13,399 bases of DNA, taken from assembly GCA_045629485.1 (NCBI GenBank), contig JAZQRF010000093.1:1-13399 (forward strand), read 5' to 3'. The stretch comes from Pseudopedobacter sp045629485. Its GTDB lineage: Bacteria; Bacteroidota; Bacteroidia; Sphingobacteriales; Sphingobacteriaceae. Position numbers and translations under genes: made by a program. Shown piece after piece: positions 6,471 to 13,128 of the stretch; positions within the stretch are counted from its first letter, which is position 1; each line of letters begins with the position of its first letter. The notes beneath the pieces were generated by a model. The model worked only from the letters and a program-made list of their open reading frames with translations. It searched no databases and was not told where the DNA came from.

Positions 6471-8734
6471 TAATTAACTGCAATAGTTTCCGAACTTATA
6501 TCAAATTGGTATTCTTTTTCTAGTGCTTTTAAAACTGTTAAATGCGAAATAAAATATGCCAATGTACTTTCTGCTCCCTGGTTTCTGTTTAGGCCCACCT
6601 TGGTTAACCCATCGCAACAACCATTAGTTTCGTGGTCGTAAAGAGGGATTCTTAAGGTATTCTCTCCTAAAAACCATAAATAGGTTTGGAACATTTTCTT
6701 GATATAAGAAACATCTTTGGTAACATTGTAAGCCTGGAAATACATCATCACAGCTGCCATAGTTTCTATGGCTTGTTGGTCAAAAACGGCTTTCTCATTC
6801 CCACCTTTATAAAACCATCCGTCGTTTCCTATGGGGTTATAATAGCCTTTATCTAATGTTTCCCGATCTAAAAAGCTTAAGCTTTCTAAACCAATTTCTT
6901 TGTAAATATAGTTATCTGTAACTTCATAAGCTTTTAATAAAGCCATTGGTAAAATAGCATTATCGTAGGTTAGCTTTTCTTCAAACCAATTCCATCCTTC
7001 GGCTTTATTTTGCTGGTAGGCAGCTATCATCATGTCACTCAGTTTGATAACCTTGTTTTTTAAATCATCATCAGGATAAGCCTTTAAATAGTCTGAAATT
7101 CCAATGATGCTATTGGCAAAGCCTCTTAAATGAACTAAATTATCTAAATGCTGCAGGGAGTTAAAAAAGAGATCTCTCGCAAACTCCTTGTAAGAATTAT
7201 TTGGAGAATGACTGATCATATAACCAAGTGCCCATAAAGTTCTTCCAAACGAATCATCTGTCCCCACTTCATCAAGATATTCTCTTTTAAAACTTAAAAA
7301 GTTTCTGAAATTTCCGTCTTCACATTGCATGTACTGGATAAAACTGAGATAAATAGGTAAAAGATCAAGCGCCTCTTTACTCTTAAACTGGTCGTAAGCC
7401 ATAAGAGCCATAATTAATGCTCTTGCATTATCATCCATGCAATAGCCTTCTTTTAAATTGGGTATGCCGTAACGGGCATGTTGTACAATCCCAGTATCAT
7501 CAGTTAATCTTTTTACATATTCTAACGTGAAACCAGGCAGCATTTCGGCATCAATTGAAAAATTGTCTTGTTTAGGTTTCTGGTTATCCTCTTCTATAAT
7601 TGTGGTTAATAAATCAGTATAAATTTTACCAATTTTTGAATAACGAAGATTTAAACCATAGTTATAAGCATTAGATCTGATTGTTTTTAATGCAAGTTCA
7701 TCTTCCAGTAATTCATTTACAATCTCGGCGAGTTGATGGTAGTCTCCAAAATTAAAAAGCCTTCCCCTGTCATCTGCCAGGAGCTCCTGGGCATGCCAGT
7801 AAGGAGTAGATATCACCGCTGCACCAGCACCAATAGCGTAAGAAAGTGTTCCGCTGGTAATTTGCGCTTCATTTAAATAAGGAGTAATGTAGATCTCGGC
7901 GGCACTTAGGTAGTTTACCAATTCATCTTCAGGGATAAAGCTGTTAATGAAATTTACATGTTTGCTTACTCCTAAATTTTTAACAAGCAGTTTTAAATAG
8001 TCTCTATATTCTTCACCCTGATTCTTTTTAATATGCGGGTGAGTACTTCCAACAATATTGTAAACTACATTCGGATGCTGTTCGACTATCGCAGGTAATG
8101 CCTTTATGATGGTTTCTAGACCTTTGTTTCTAGAGATTAAACCAAATGTGAGCAGTACTCTTTTATTCGCAAATAGTGGATTTTTCTTTAGTGGATTATC
8201 GAAATTATCTACATAATCAGGAACTCCATGTTCTATTAATTCTATTTTATCCGGAGAAACACCGTAGATATCTATTAAAAATTCTACTGCTTTATTCGCC
8301 ATTACCACAATTTTAGATGATTGTCTGGCAATTTCCTGTATAATTAATTTTTGTAGATAATTTGGATCTTTTAAAATGGTGTGTAAAATTGTAATCAGTG
8401 GTTTTTTTATTCTGTAAAGTAAAGGCAACACATAAATTCCACTATCCCCGCCATAAATTCCAAATTCATGCTGCATTACACACACATCCGCTGTGCTGTT
8501 ATTAATATAATTTGCAGCTTTAATATAATCTCTTTGATTTTGTTGTCTGATAATGAACTTAACTTCTTTACTGTACTGATAGTAGTCTAATTCCTCAGAA
8601 TCGTTGATTGCTACAACATAACTTGATTCTTTATTGATATTAAAATTCTTTTCGATAGCACCTTTTAGATTCGAATTAAAGGTGGCTAACCCACATTCCC
8701 GTGGAGAGTAAGTAGAAATATAAGCTATTTTCAT
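6470..8734 (-). CDS. GT4 glycosyltransferase fused to an uncharacterised helical (toroid-like) C-terminal domain
   Basis: This 754-residue protein has two parts. Residues 1-380 are a GT-B, GT4-like glycosyltransferase: MKIAYISTYSPRECGLATF at the start, MQHEFGIYGG (87-96), LTFGLISRNKG (195-205), and a donor loop at 288-311 reading NEAQITSGTLSYAIGAG then STPYW. E289 is the first Glu of EX7E, but L297 stands where the second would be. After a linker (about 383-397), residues 398-745 are rich in helices with paired hydrophobic repeats, resembling an (alpha/alpha)n toroid. Conserved-looking spots are TDDTGIVQHA (411-420), GYCMDDNARAL (430-440), FDQQAIE (651-657) and NQGAEST (718-724). The function of this part is unknown to me; a sugar-active role such as hydrolase, lyase, epimerase or chain-length control is inference. 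The gene leads the TAATG-coupled pair, 105 bases downstream of the rluF-like gene. Confidence 0.9.
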   Translation of the reverse strand: MKIAYISTYSPRECGLATFNSNLKGAIEKNFNINKESSYVVAINDSEELDYYQYSKEVKFIIRQQNQRDYIKAANYINNSTADVCVMQHEFGIYGGDSGIYVLPLLYRIKKPLITILHTILKDPNYLQKLIIQEIARQSSKIVVMANKAVEFLIDIYGVSPDKIELIEHGVPDYVDNFDNPLKKNPLFANKRVLLTFGLISRNKGLETIIKALPAIVEQHPNVVYNIVGSTHPHIKKNQGEEYRDYLKLLVKNLGVSKHVNFINSFIPEDELVNYLSAAEIYITPYLNEAQITSGTLSYAIGAGAAVISTPYWHAQELLADDRGRLFNFGDYHQLAEIVNELLEDELALKTIRSNAYNYGLNLRYSKIGKIYTDLLTTIIEEDNQKPKQDNFSIDAEMLPGFTLEYVKRLTDDTGIVQHARYGIPNLKEGYCMDDNARALIMALMAYDQFKSKEALDLLPIYLSFIQYMQCEDGNFRNFLSFKREYLDEVGTDDSFGRTLWALGYMISHSPNNSYKEFARDLFFNSLQHLDNLVHLRGFANSIIGISDYLKAYPDDDLKNKVIKLSDMMIAAYQQNKAEGWNWFEEKLTYDNAILPMALLKAYEVTDNYIYKEIGLESLSFLDRETLDKGYYNPIGNDGWFYKGGNEKAVFDQQAIETMAAVMMYFQAYNVTKDVSYIKKMFQTYLWFLGENTLRIPLYDHETNGCCDGLTKVGLNRNQGAESTLAYFISHLTVLKALEKEYQFDISSETIAVN

Positions 8735-8839
8735 AAATAATGTAGATACTTTATTATTTGCCTAGATGTAAGCAAGCCTATAAATGCCAATACTGTGCCA
8801 CATTATTGCTAGGGCTACGGAAATAGAGAAAATCTATAT

Positions 8840-9610
8840 TTATTGTTTACTTTTATTCTTCAAGTCGAATAAATCTTCTTCAGTTTTACTGGATTGGGAA
8901 ACCATCCGCATAATTTCGGCAAGTTCCTCTTTAGTTAAATTTCGCCATTTACCTAAAGGAATATTGTTAAGTGTAATATTCATAATCCTTACCCTTTTTA
9001 GTTTTTTTACTTCGTAGTTTAAGAATTCGCACATCCTCCGTATTTGCCTGTTTAATCCTTGTACAAGAATAATTTTAAAAACAAACTCGCTCTCCTTTTT
9101 TACAAAACATTTCTTGGTTACTGTATCCAGAATAGGAACGCCATTGCCCATTTTTCTGATAAACTCTGGCGTGATAGGTTTATTTACCGTAACAATATAT
9201 TCCTTTTCATGATTGTTACCGGCTCTTAATATTTTGTTAACGATGTTGCCATCGCTTGTCAGGAAGATGAGTCCCTCAGAAGGTTTGTCTAATCTCCCGA
9301 TAGGGAAAATTCTCTTCGGATGTTTAATATAATCAATAATGTTTCCCTGTATATGTCGTTCTGTAGTACAGGTTATACCTCTTGGTTTATTAAAAGCAAT
9401 ATAAACTTCCTGAGACTGCTCCTTAAATTTAATTCTTCTGCCATCAACTCTTACGTCGTCCTGAGGAGTTACCCGATCACCTAAAACTCCAGTTTTGCCA
9501 TTAATAGTCACTCTTCCTTCTTCAATTACCTTATCTGCTTCTCTTCTGGAGCAAAATCCGGTATCGCTAATGGCTTTGTTTAGTCTTAAGGAAGATGGGT
9601 TATCCGTCAT
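8840..9610 (-). CDS. rluF: 23S rRNA pseudouridine synthase, RluF-like
   Basis: This 256-residue protein has an N-terminal S4 RNA-binding domain (about 8-55; LNKAISDTGFCSRREADKVI) and an RsuA/RluB/E/F-type pseudouridine synthase domain. The catalytic Asp is D108 in GRLDKPSEGLIFLTSDG. The stretches VNKILRAGNNHEKEY and LVQGLNRQIRRMCEF are characteristic of RluF, which in E. coli isomerises U2604 (and to a lesser degree U2605) of 23S rRNA; exact specificity here is inferred. A C-terminal tail after about residue 235 is acidic/lysine-rich and variable. The start is ATG with a -7-like promoter element 17 bases upstream. It is a housekeeping gene and probably has no functional link to the glycosyltransferases downstream, although it lies on the same strand. 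Confidence 0.93.
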   Translation of the reverse strand: MTDNPSSLRLNKAISDTGFCSRREADKVIEEGRVTINGKTGVLGDRVTPQDDVRVDGRRIKFKEQSQEVYIAFNKPRGITCTTERHIQGNIIDYIKHPKRIFPIGRLDKPSEGLIFLTSDGNIVNKILRAGNNHEKEYIVTVNKPITPEFIRKMGNGVPILDTVTKKCFVKKESEFVFKIILVQGLNRQIRRMCEFLNYEVKKLKRVRIMNITLNNIPLGKWRNLTKEELAEIMRMVSQSSKTEEDLFDLKNKSKQ

Positions 9611-9626
9611 GGCAAAAAATAATCTT

Positions 9627-9634
9627 CAAAAATA
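9627..9634 (-). promoter_or_regulatory. Bacteroidota -7 promoter element upstream of rluF
   Basis: The minus strand reads TATTTTTG, an exact TAnnTTTG match that ends 16 bases before the rluF ATG, giving a short leader. No TTG stands at the expected -33 position, so support is partial. The rest of the 186-base divergent gap (9611-9796) shows no RNA gene or strong hairpin. Confidence 0.42.
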
Positions 9635-9796
9635 TAAGAAATAATTGCCTTATCAGCAGAATTGGGATAAATTTTAATAAGTTAGAGTTTTATTGCATGA
9701 TGGTCTGTCCTGTTCCTGAAATTTGCTTTAATTCCCTAAGAGTATAGAATTATAACAATTGGCATTAAGATTGGATTAAATTGAAAAAATCTATTT

Positions 9797-10246
9797 ATGA
9801 GAATTAAGATATTTGCTTATTTTATTATTTTTTTTAGCTCTATACTCATTGTAAACGCACAAACCAATCTTGCTAATAAAATTTGTGGTAAGTGGATTAC
9901 GAAAGAAAAAAATCTCATCATTCAGGTTTATAAACATTCTGATGATTTTAAAAGTAAAATTGTTTGGTTTAAAAAAGGCGATAGTCATAAAGAGATGCAT
10001 GAATATGTGGATGATAAAAACCCCGATCCAAATTTAAGAGATCGAAAAATAGTAGGGATGGATATTGTGGATGGATTAAAGTACAATGAAAAAACAAATT
10101 CATGGGAAAACGGAAAAATTTACGATGCTTACCACGGACGTTTCTGGGATTCTTCAGCTACAATAACACCTGATGGTTTATTAAAGGTCACAGGATATTG
10201 GAAATTTAAATGGATTGGAAAAACCTTAACTTTTACAAGAATGTAG
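9797..10246 (+). CDS. Secreted DUF2147 domain protein
   Basis: This 149-residue protein begins with a typical Sec signal peptide: MRIKIF, a hydrophobic stretch (about 5-18), and a likely cleavage after VNA, leaving mature protein from QTN at about residue 22. The mature part matches the DUF2147 pattern: GKWITKEKN (31-39), KIVWFKKGD (54-62), a DDKNPDPNLRDRKIVG stretch (72-87), and WENGKIYDAYHGRFWDS (103-119), ending GKTLTFTRM. DUF2147 proteins are small beta-rich, lipocalin-like exported proteins of unknown function, so it should sit in the periplasm or be attached there. No lipobox cysteine is present. It is transcribed alone; its stop is one base from the stop of the convergent EamA gene. 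Confidence 0.9.
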   Translation: MRIKIFAYFIIFFSSILIVNAQTNLANKICGKWITKEKNLIIQVYKHSDDFKSKIVWFKKGDSHKEMHEYVDDKNPDPNLRDRKIVGMDIVDGLKYNEKTNSWENGKIYDAYHGRFWDSSATITPDGLLKVTGYWKFKWIGKTLTFTRM

Positions 10247-10247
10247 T

Positions 10248-11129
10248 TTATTGTTTTTTAGTATTTAAACTCAAATATAAGCCGAAAACTACCAGAAATG
10301 TACCTGTAATTGTAAATAAAGTAATAGGTTCATCCATTAACCACCAGGCATAAGCGAAGCCGAATACAGGACAAAGAAAAAGCCATAGCGATGCCTTCAC
10401 AGGGTCTATTCGCAATAGATAAAACCAGCAAATTAAGCCAATAACAGATACTGCTATACTTAGCCAAAGTACTGATAAATAAAAACGAGTATCAAAAACA
10501 ATACTTTCGAAACCACCGAATAAGAAAGTTGCAGGTAATAAAAAAATGCCTCCCAGCATCACCTGCCAGCCATTTATCAGCAAGTTGCTTAAACGCCACT
10601 TTGTTTTCGCATAGTACACACTTGCAAATGAGACAGTGAGCATGCTTAACCCCAAGATCATTAATCCAAATAGTGTGGTATGGCTGCTTTTTAATAGTGG
10701 ATAAGTAGCTATACCAACTCCGATAATTCCTAATCCTATACTTGCCCATTCTTTTAAAGAAGCTTTTCTACCCATCCACCAGCTGGAAAGTAAAACAATA
10801 ATTAATGGGTTAGTAGACACGGCTAAGCTGCCAATTCCGGCAGCTGTATATTTCATGGCGTAAACATATAACCCAAGATACAATGTGGTGTTAAACAAGC
10901 CGAAGATCGCAAGATGCTGCCATTCTTGTTTTGTAGGCAAGCGATATTGGGTTTTCTTTTGATTGATAAAAGAATAGGCTAACAGAAAAAATCCGGCAAC
11001 GAAGAATCTAATATTCGCTAAAACTAATGGAGGAACAGATAGTACGCCGAATTTGGTTGCTACAGAGGCTGATGCCCATAGCATGGCAAATAGAACTCCA
11101 ATACCAATAATTTTTATTTGATTTTTCAA
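10248..11129 (-). CDS. EamA/DMT-family inner-membrane transporter
   Basis: This 293-residue protein is almost entirely hydrophobic with about ten membrane helices in two EamA repeats (about 7-140 and 152-288), the usual length for drug/metabolite exporters of the RhaT/YdcZ-like superfamily. Recognisable features are LWASASVATKFGVL with SVPPLVLANIRFF in helices 1-2 and the closing short basic tail NTKKQ. Substrate is unknown; relatives export amino acids, nucleosides or metabolites. The start is taken as TTG (11127-11129), because an in-frame TAG lies four codons upstream and no ATG is available until codon 16, which would cut into helix 1. A TAnnTTTG element lies almost on the start, implying a nearly leaderless mRNA. 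Its 3' end abuts the DUF2147 gene. Confidence 0.9.
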   Translation of the reverse strand: MKNQIKIIGIGVLFAMLWASASVATKFGVLSVPPLVLANIRFFVAGFFLLAYSFINQKKTQYRLPTKQEWQHLAIFGLFNTTLYLGLYVYAMKYTAAGIGSLAVSTNPLIIVLLSSWWMGRKASLKEWASIGLGIIGVGIATYPLLKSSHTTLFGLMILGLSMLTVSFASVYYAKTKWRLSNLLINGWQVMLGGIFLLPATFLFGGFESIVFDTRFYLSVLWLSIAVSVIGLICWFYLLRIDPVKASLWLFLCPVFGFAYAWWLMDEPITLFTITGTFLVVFGLYLSLNTKKQ

Positions 11130-11133
11130 TGCG

Positions 11134-11141
11134 CAAATCTA
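11134..11141 (-). promoter_or_regulatory. Bacteroidota -7 promoter element at the EamA start
   Basis: The minus strand reads TAGATTTG, an exact TAnnTTTG match, ending four bases before the presumed TTG start. If used, the transcript would begin at or next to the start codon. A chance match in AT-rich DNA is possible. Confidence 0.35.
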
Positions 11142-11251
11142 AAAGATATCATGCTTAATTCGTAGCCCTCACATCAAGTTTAAAGAAATATAAAGCGTTG
11201 TGTAAATCAATTTTATGAAAAGCCTTATCTTGCTACCATAAATTAAAAGAG

Positions 11252-12196
11252 ATGAATTTCAGATTAGGTGAATTTGTTCGTTTTGTAGACGAAAACAGAG
11301 AAGGGTACATTACCAGGATTATTGATGAACAATTAGTTGGTGTAACCGGGGAAGATGATTTTGAAATTCCCGTTGCAGTAAATAACCTGGCTCGTGTGCA
11401 TGGACATAAAAGTAATGAAGGTACTTTAAAGGATGATTCGGATATTAATATTCCTGTAAAGGAATTTATTTCGAAAGGAATTTTTATTTCCGTAGTACCA
11501 GATCCTAATAAAGGATCCATTGTTCATTTTTATATAACCAACGAATCTTCCTTTGAGTTGTTGTTTGCCATGAATTCGGAGAAAGCGGATGTTTTTAAAG
11601 GTGAGTTTTCAGGGATCATTAACCCTCACTCAGCAATTAAAATCTATTCTGCTGCATTGCCGGATCTGGATTTATGGCCTAAATTTCATTTCAGAGTGCT
11701 TGCCTATACAAAACAAAATTTTAAGCCTCTTGCTCCAATAAACACAATCATTAAATTTAGAGCAAAGGATTTTTCCGGAACAAAGAAAACCATTTCTTTA
11801 TTAAAACTTCAGGGGTGGCAGGTGCAATTAGACGAGGCCGAAATTAAAATTGATGCTGAGAAGCTAAAAGAGAGTTTTTTTAAACCCGCAGAAGAAAAGA
11901 AGAGCATAGACAGGCCTTCTAAAGAAGTAGACTTGCATATAGAAAAATTAAGGGATGACCATGCTTTTTTGAGTAAAAACGAAATTCTTGATATCCAATT
12001 AGAGGCCTTTCAAAGAAATTTAGATGCGGCAATAGCTCATAAATTTTCTGATATTATTTTTATTCACGGTTTGGGGAATGGAACTTTAAAAAATCATATC
12101 CATAAAACGGTAAGCAAGCATCCACAGGTAAAAACTTTTAAAGATGCTTTTAAAGAGAAATTTGGTTATGGTGCTACCGAAGTGATCTTTAAATAA
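11252..12196 (+). CDS. DUF2027 and Smr domain protein (MutS2-like C-terminus)
   Basis: This 314-residue protein is typical of Bacteroidota. The N-terminus (about 1-55) is a small beta-rich module (LGEFVRFVDENREGYITRI). The middle (about 65-180) is DUF2027, predicted beta-sandwich (GIFISVVPDP, VHFYITNESS, FHFRVLAYT). A lysine-rich linker (about 200-224) leads to an Smr domain (226-314) with its hallmark motifs VDLHIEKL (226-233) and HGLGNGTLK (272-280, the HGxGxGxLK/R loop). Smr domains in MutS2 and related proteins bind nucleic acid and can nick DNA or cut mRNA on stalled ribosomes; which applies here is unknown. No signal peptide, so cytosolic. The start is ATG with a weak purine tract (AAAAGAG) just before it. 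It is followed after 27 bases by the DUF4268 gene, suggesting co-transcription. Confidence 0.92.
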   Translation: MNFRLGEFVRFVDENREGYITRIIDEQLVGVTGEDDFEIPVAVNNLARVHGHKSNEGTLKDDSDINIPVKEFISKGIFISVVPDPNKGSIVHFYITNESSFELLFAMNSEKADVFKGEFSGIINPHSAIKIYSAALPDLDLWPKFHFRVLAYTKQNFKPLAPINTIIKFRAKDFSGTKKTISLLKLQGWQVQLDEAEIKIDAEKLKESFFKPAEEKKSIDRPSKEVDLHIEKLRDDHAFLSKNEILDIQLEAFQRNLDAAIAHKFSDIIFIHGLGNGTLKNHIHKTVSKHPQVKTFKDAFKEKFGYGATEVIFK

Positions 12197-12223
12197 TAGA
12201 TTTTACTTACGCTATTTATTTAT

Positions 12224-12685
12224 ATGTATAGTAGGGAAGAGGCTTCTAAAATCAGACAAGAGTTTTGGACAATTTTTGGACAATATATTTCTCCTCATCA
12301 ATCCATTACCGGGCAGAAAGTAAATTGGGTGAATTATAAAACTGGATTAAAGCATATTTATTTTAGAATGCATGCCGATAAAAGAGGAGCCGCTATTAGT
12401 ATTGATATCTCCCATCCTGATGAAGGAATTCAAGAGTTGTTTTACGAACAATTTTTAGAATATAAAGAGATTTTGCATCAGGCTTTAGGAGAGGAGTGGA
12501 ACTGGCAGCTGTTTATAGAAGACGAAAATCATAAAACCATTTCAAGAATATCTACTTCTATAGAGAACGTAAATATTTTTAACAAACAGGATTGGCCTAA
12601 ACTCATCTCTTTTTTAAAACCAAGAATAATAGCTCTTGACGATTTTTGGTATGATGTGAAAGATGGATTTGAAGCTTTGAAATAA
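12224..12685 (+). CDS. DUF4268 domain protein
   Basis: This 153-residue cytosolic protein matches the DUF4268 pattern: MYSREEASKIRQEFWTIFGQY at the start, then KVNWVNYKTGLKHIYFRMHA (31-50) and a C-terminal WPKLISFLKPRIIALDDFW (124-142). It is mixed alpha/beta with many aromatic residues, has no membrane segment, and I see no catalytic motif. DUF4268 also occurs as the C-terminal part of longer nuclease-like proteins, but this is the stand-alone form common in Bacteroidota; function is unknown. It lies 27 bases after the Smr gene, probably in one transcript. Confidence 0.88.
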   Translation: MYSREEASKIRQEFWTIFGQYISPHQSITGQKVNWVNYKTGLKHIYFRMHADKRGAAISIDISHPDEGIQELFYEQFLEYKEILHQALGEEWNWQLFIEDENHKTISRISTSIENVNIFNKQDWPKLISFLKPRIIALDDFWYDVKDGFEALK

Positions 12686-12728
12686 ATTATAAGATTTTAT
12701 TGCCATTGCCCCAGGTTCATTTCTTTTC

Positions 12729-12758
12729 TTGGCACTATTTATGGATGTTTTAGGTATA
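12729..12758 (+). promoter_or_regulatory. Weak promoter candidate before the coiled-coil gene
   Basis: TTG at 12729-12731 is followed after exactly 19 bases by TAGGTATA (12751-12758), which fits the Bacteroidota spacing of TTG-N19-TAnnTTTG with two mismatches in the -7 element. It ends 15 bases before the ATG at 12774. If real, the small gene can be transcribed separately from the Smr-DUF4268 pair. Confidence 0.3.
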
Positions 12759-12773
12759 CTAATACAATAAAAC

Positions 12774-13067
12774 ATGGATAAGTTAAAGAAATTTGGGTTG
12801 ATGGAAAAGATCTCTAATGAGTTGGAAGATCTTAAAAATAGCCAGGTTGCGGTATTAAATAAAATTTCAAAAATTGAAATAGATAATTTAGAACTTGGTA
12901 ATAAAAAATTAGAAGACAAGCTTCCGGATATGCACCAAAGTGCTGCTGATACTGTAGATAGTATTCAGGAAATTTTAGAAAATTTCGAAGAAATTAAAAA
13001 CACCTACGAAAATAAAAACAACATTGATGGCTTGAGAGAACAGGAAGCTATCAATAATCTAAAATAA
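12774..13067 (+). CDS. Small predicted coiled-coil protein
   Basis: This 97-residue acidic protein has no family I recognise. Almost the whole length (about 10-90) is predicted helical, with heptad-like hydrophobic spacing (NELEDLKNSQVAVLNKISKI, then DSIQEILENFEEIKNTY), a single proline at 51 and no cysteine, signal peptide or membrane helix. It probably forms a coiled-coil dimer or binds a partner. I consider it real because it starts at a good ATG, uses the same codon style as its neighbours, and is followed 14 bases after its stop by a strong terminator. Met10 (12801) is an alternative start. Function unknown. Confidence 0.72.
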   Translation: MDKLKKFGLMEKISNELEDLKNSQVAVLNKISKIEIDNLELGNKKLEDKLPDMHQSAADTVDSIQEILENFEEIKNTYENKNNIDGLREQEAINNLK

Positions 13068-13081
13068 AGTTCTAAACTAAA

Positions 13082-13115
13082 AAAGGTGTACCGCAATGGT
13101 ACACCTTTCTTGTTT
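13082..13115. terminator. Strong bidirectional intrinsic terminator
   Basis: AAAGGTGTACC (13082-13092) and GGTACACCTTT (13098-13108) form a perfect 11-bp stem with the 5-base loop GCAAT. It is followed by CTTGTTTTT on the plus strand; on the minus strand the A-tract before it becomes a T-run, so it can also stop the convergent hsp70 gene. Confidence 0.9.
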
Positions 13116-13128
13116 TTAAGAGGAAATT

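Noticed and set aside
8773..8780. TAGGCTTG on the minus strand as promoter for the GT4-fusion gene
   Set aside because: One mismatch to TAnnTTTG and no TTG at the right spacing; too weak to list as a feature.
8784..9017. Plus-strand open frame of 77 codons
   Set aside because: Mostly antisense to the 3' end of the rluF-like gene; composition is low-complexity and no start signal is seen.
9791..10000. Minus-strand frame opposite the DUF2147 gene
   Set aside because: It is antisense to a signal-peptide gene with clear family motifs.
10232..10258. Weak TACA/TGTA hairpin followed by a T-run at the DUF2147/EamA junction
   Set aside because: A stem of only 4-5 pairs is not convincing, although some terminator must exist near here.
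10492..10749. Minus-strand frame with several cysteines, zinc-finger-like at first sight
   Set aside because: Another reading frame of the EamA transporter gene; the cysteines are not in a regular motif.
11233..11520. Minus-strand frame opposite the Smr gene
   Set aside because: Antisense shadow; serine-rich composition and no recognisable domain.
12614..12919. Minus-strand frame across the DUF4268/coiled-coil boundary
   Set aside because: It overlaps two better-supported plus-strand genes and has biased composition.
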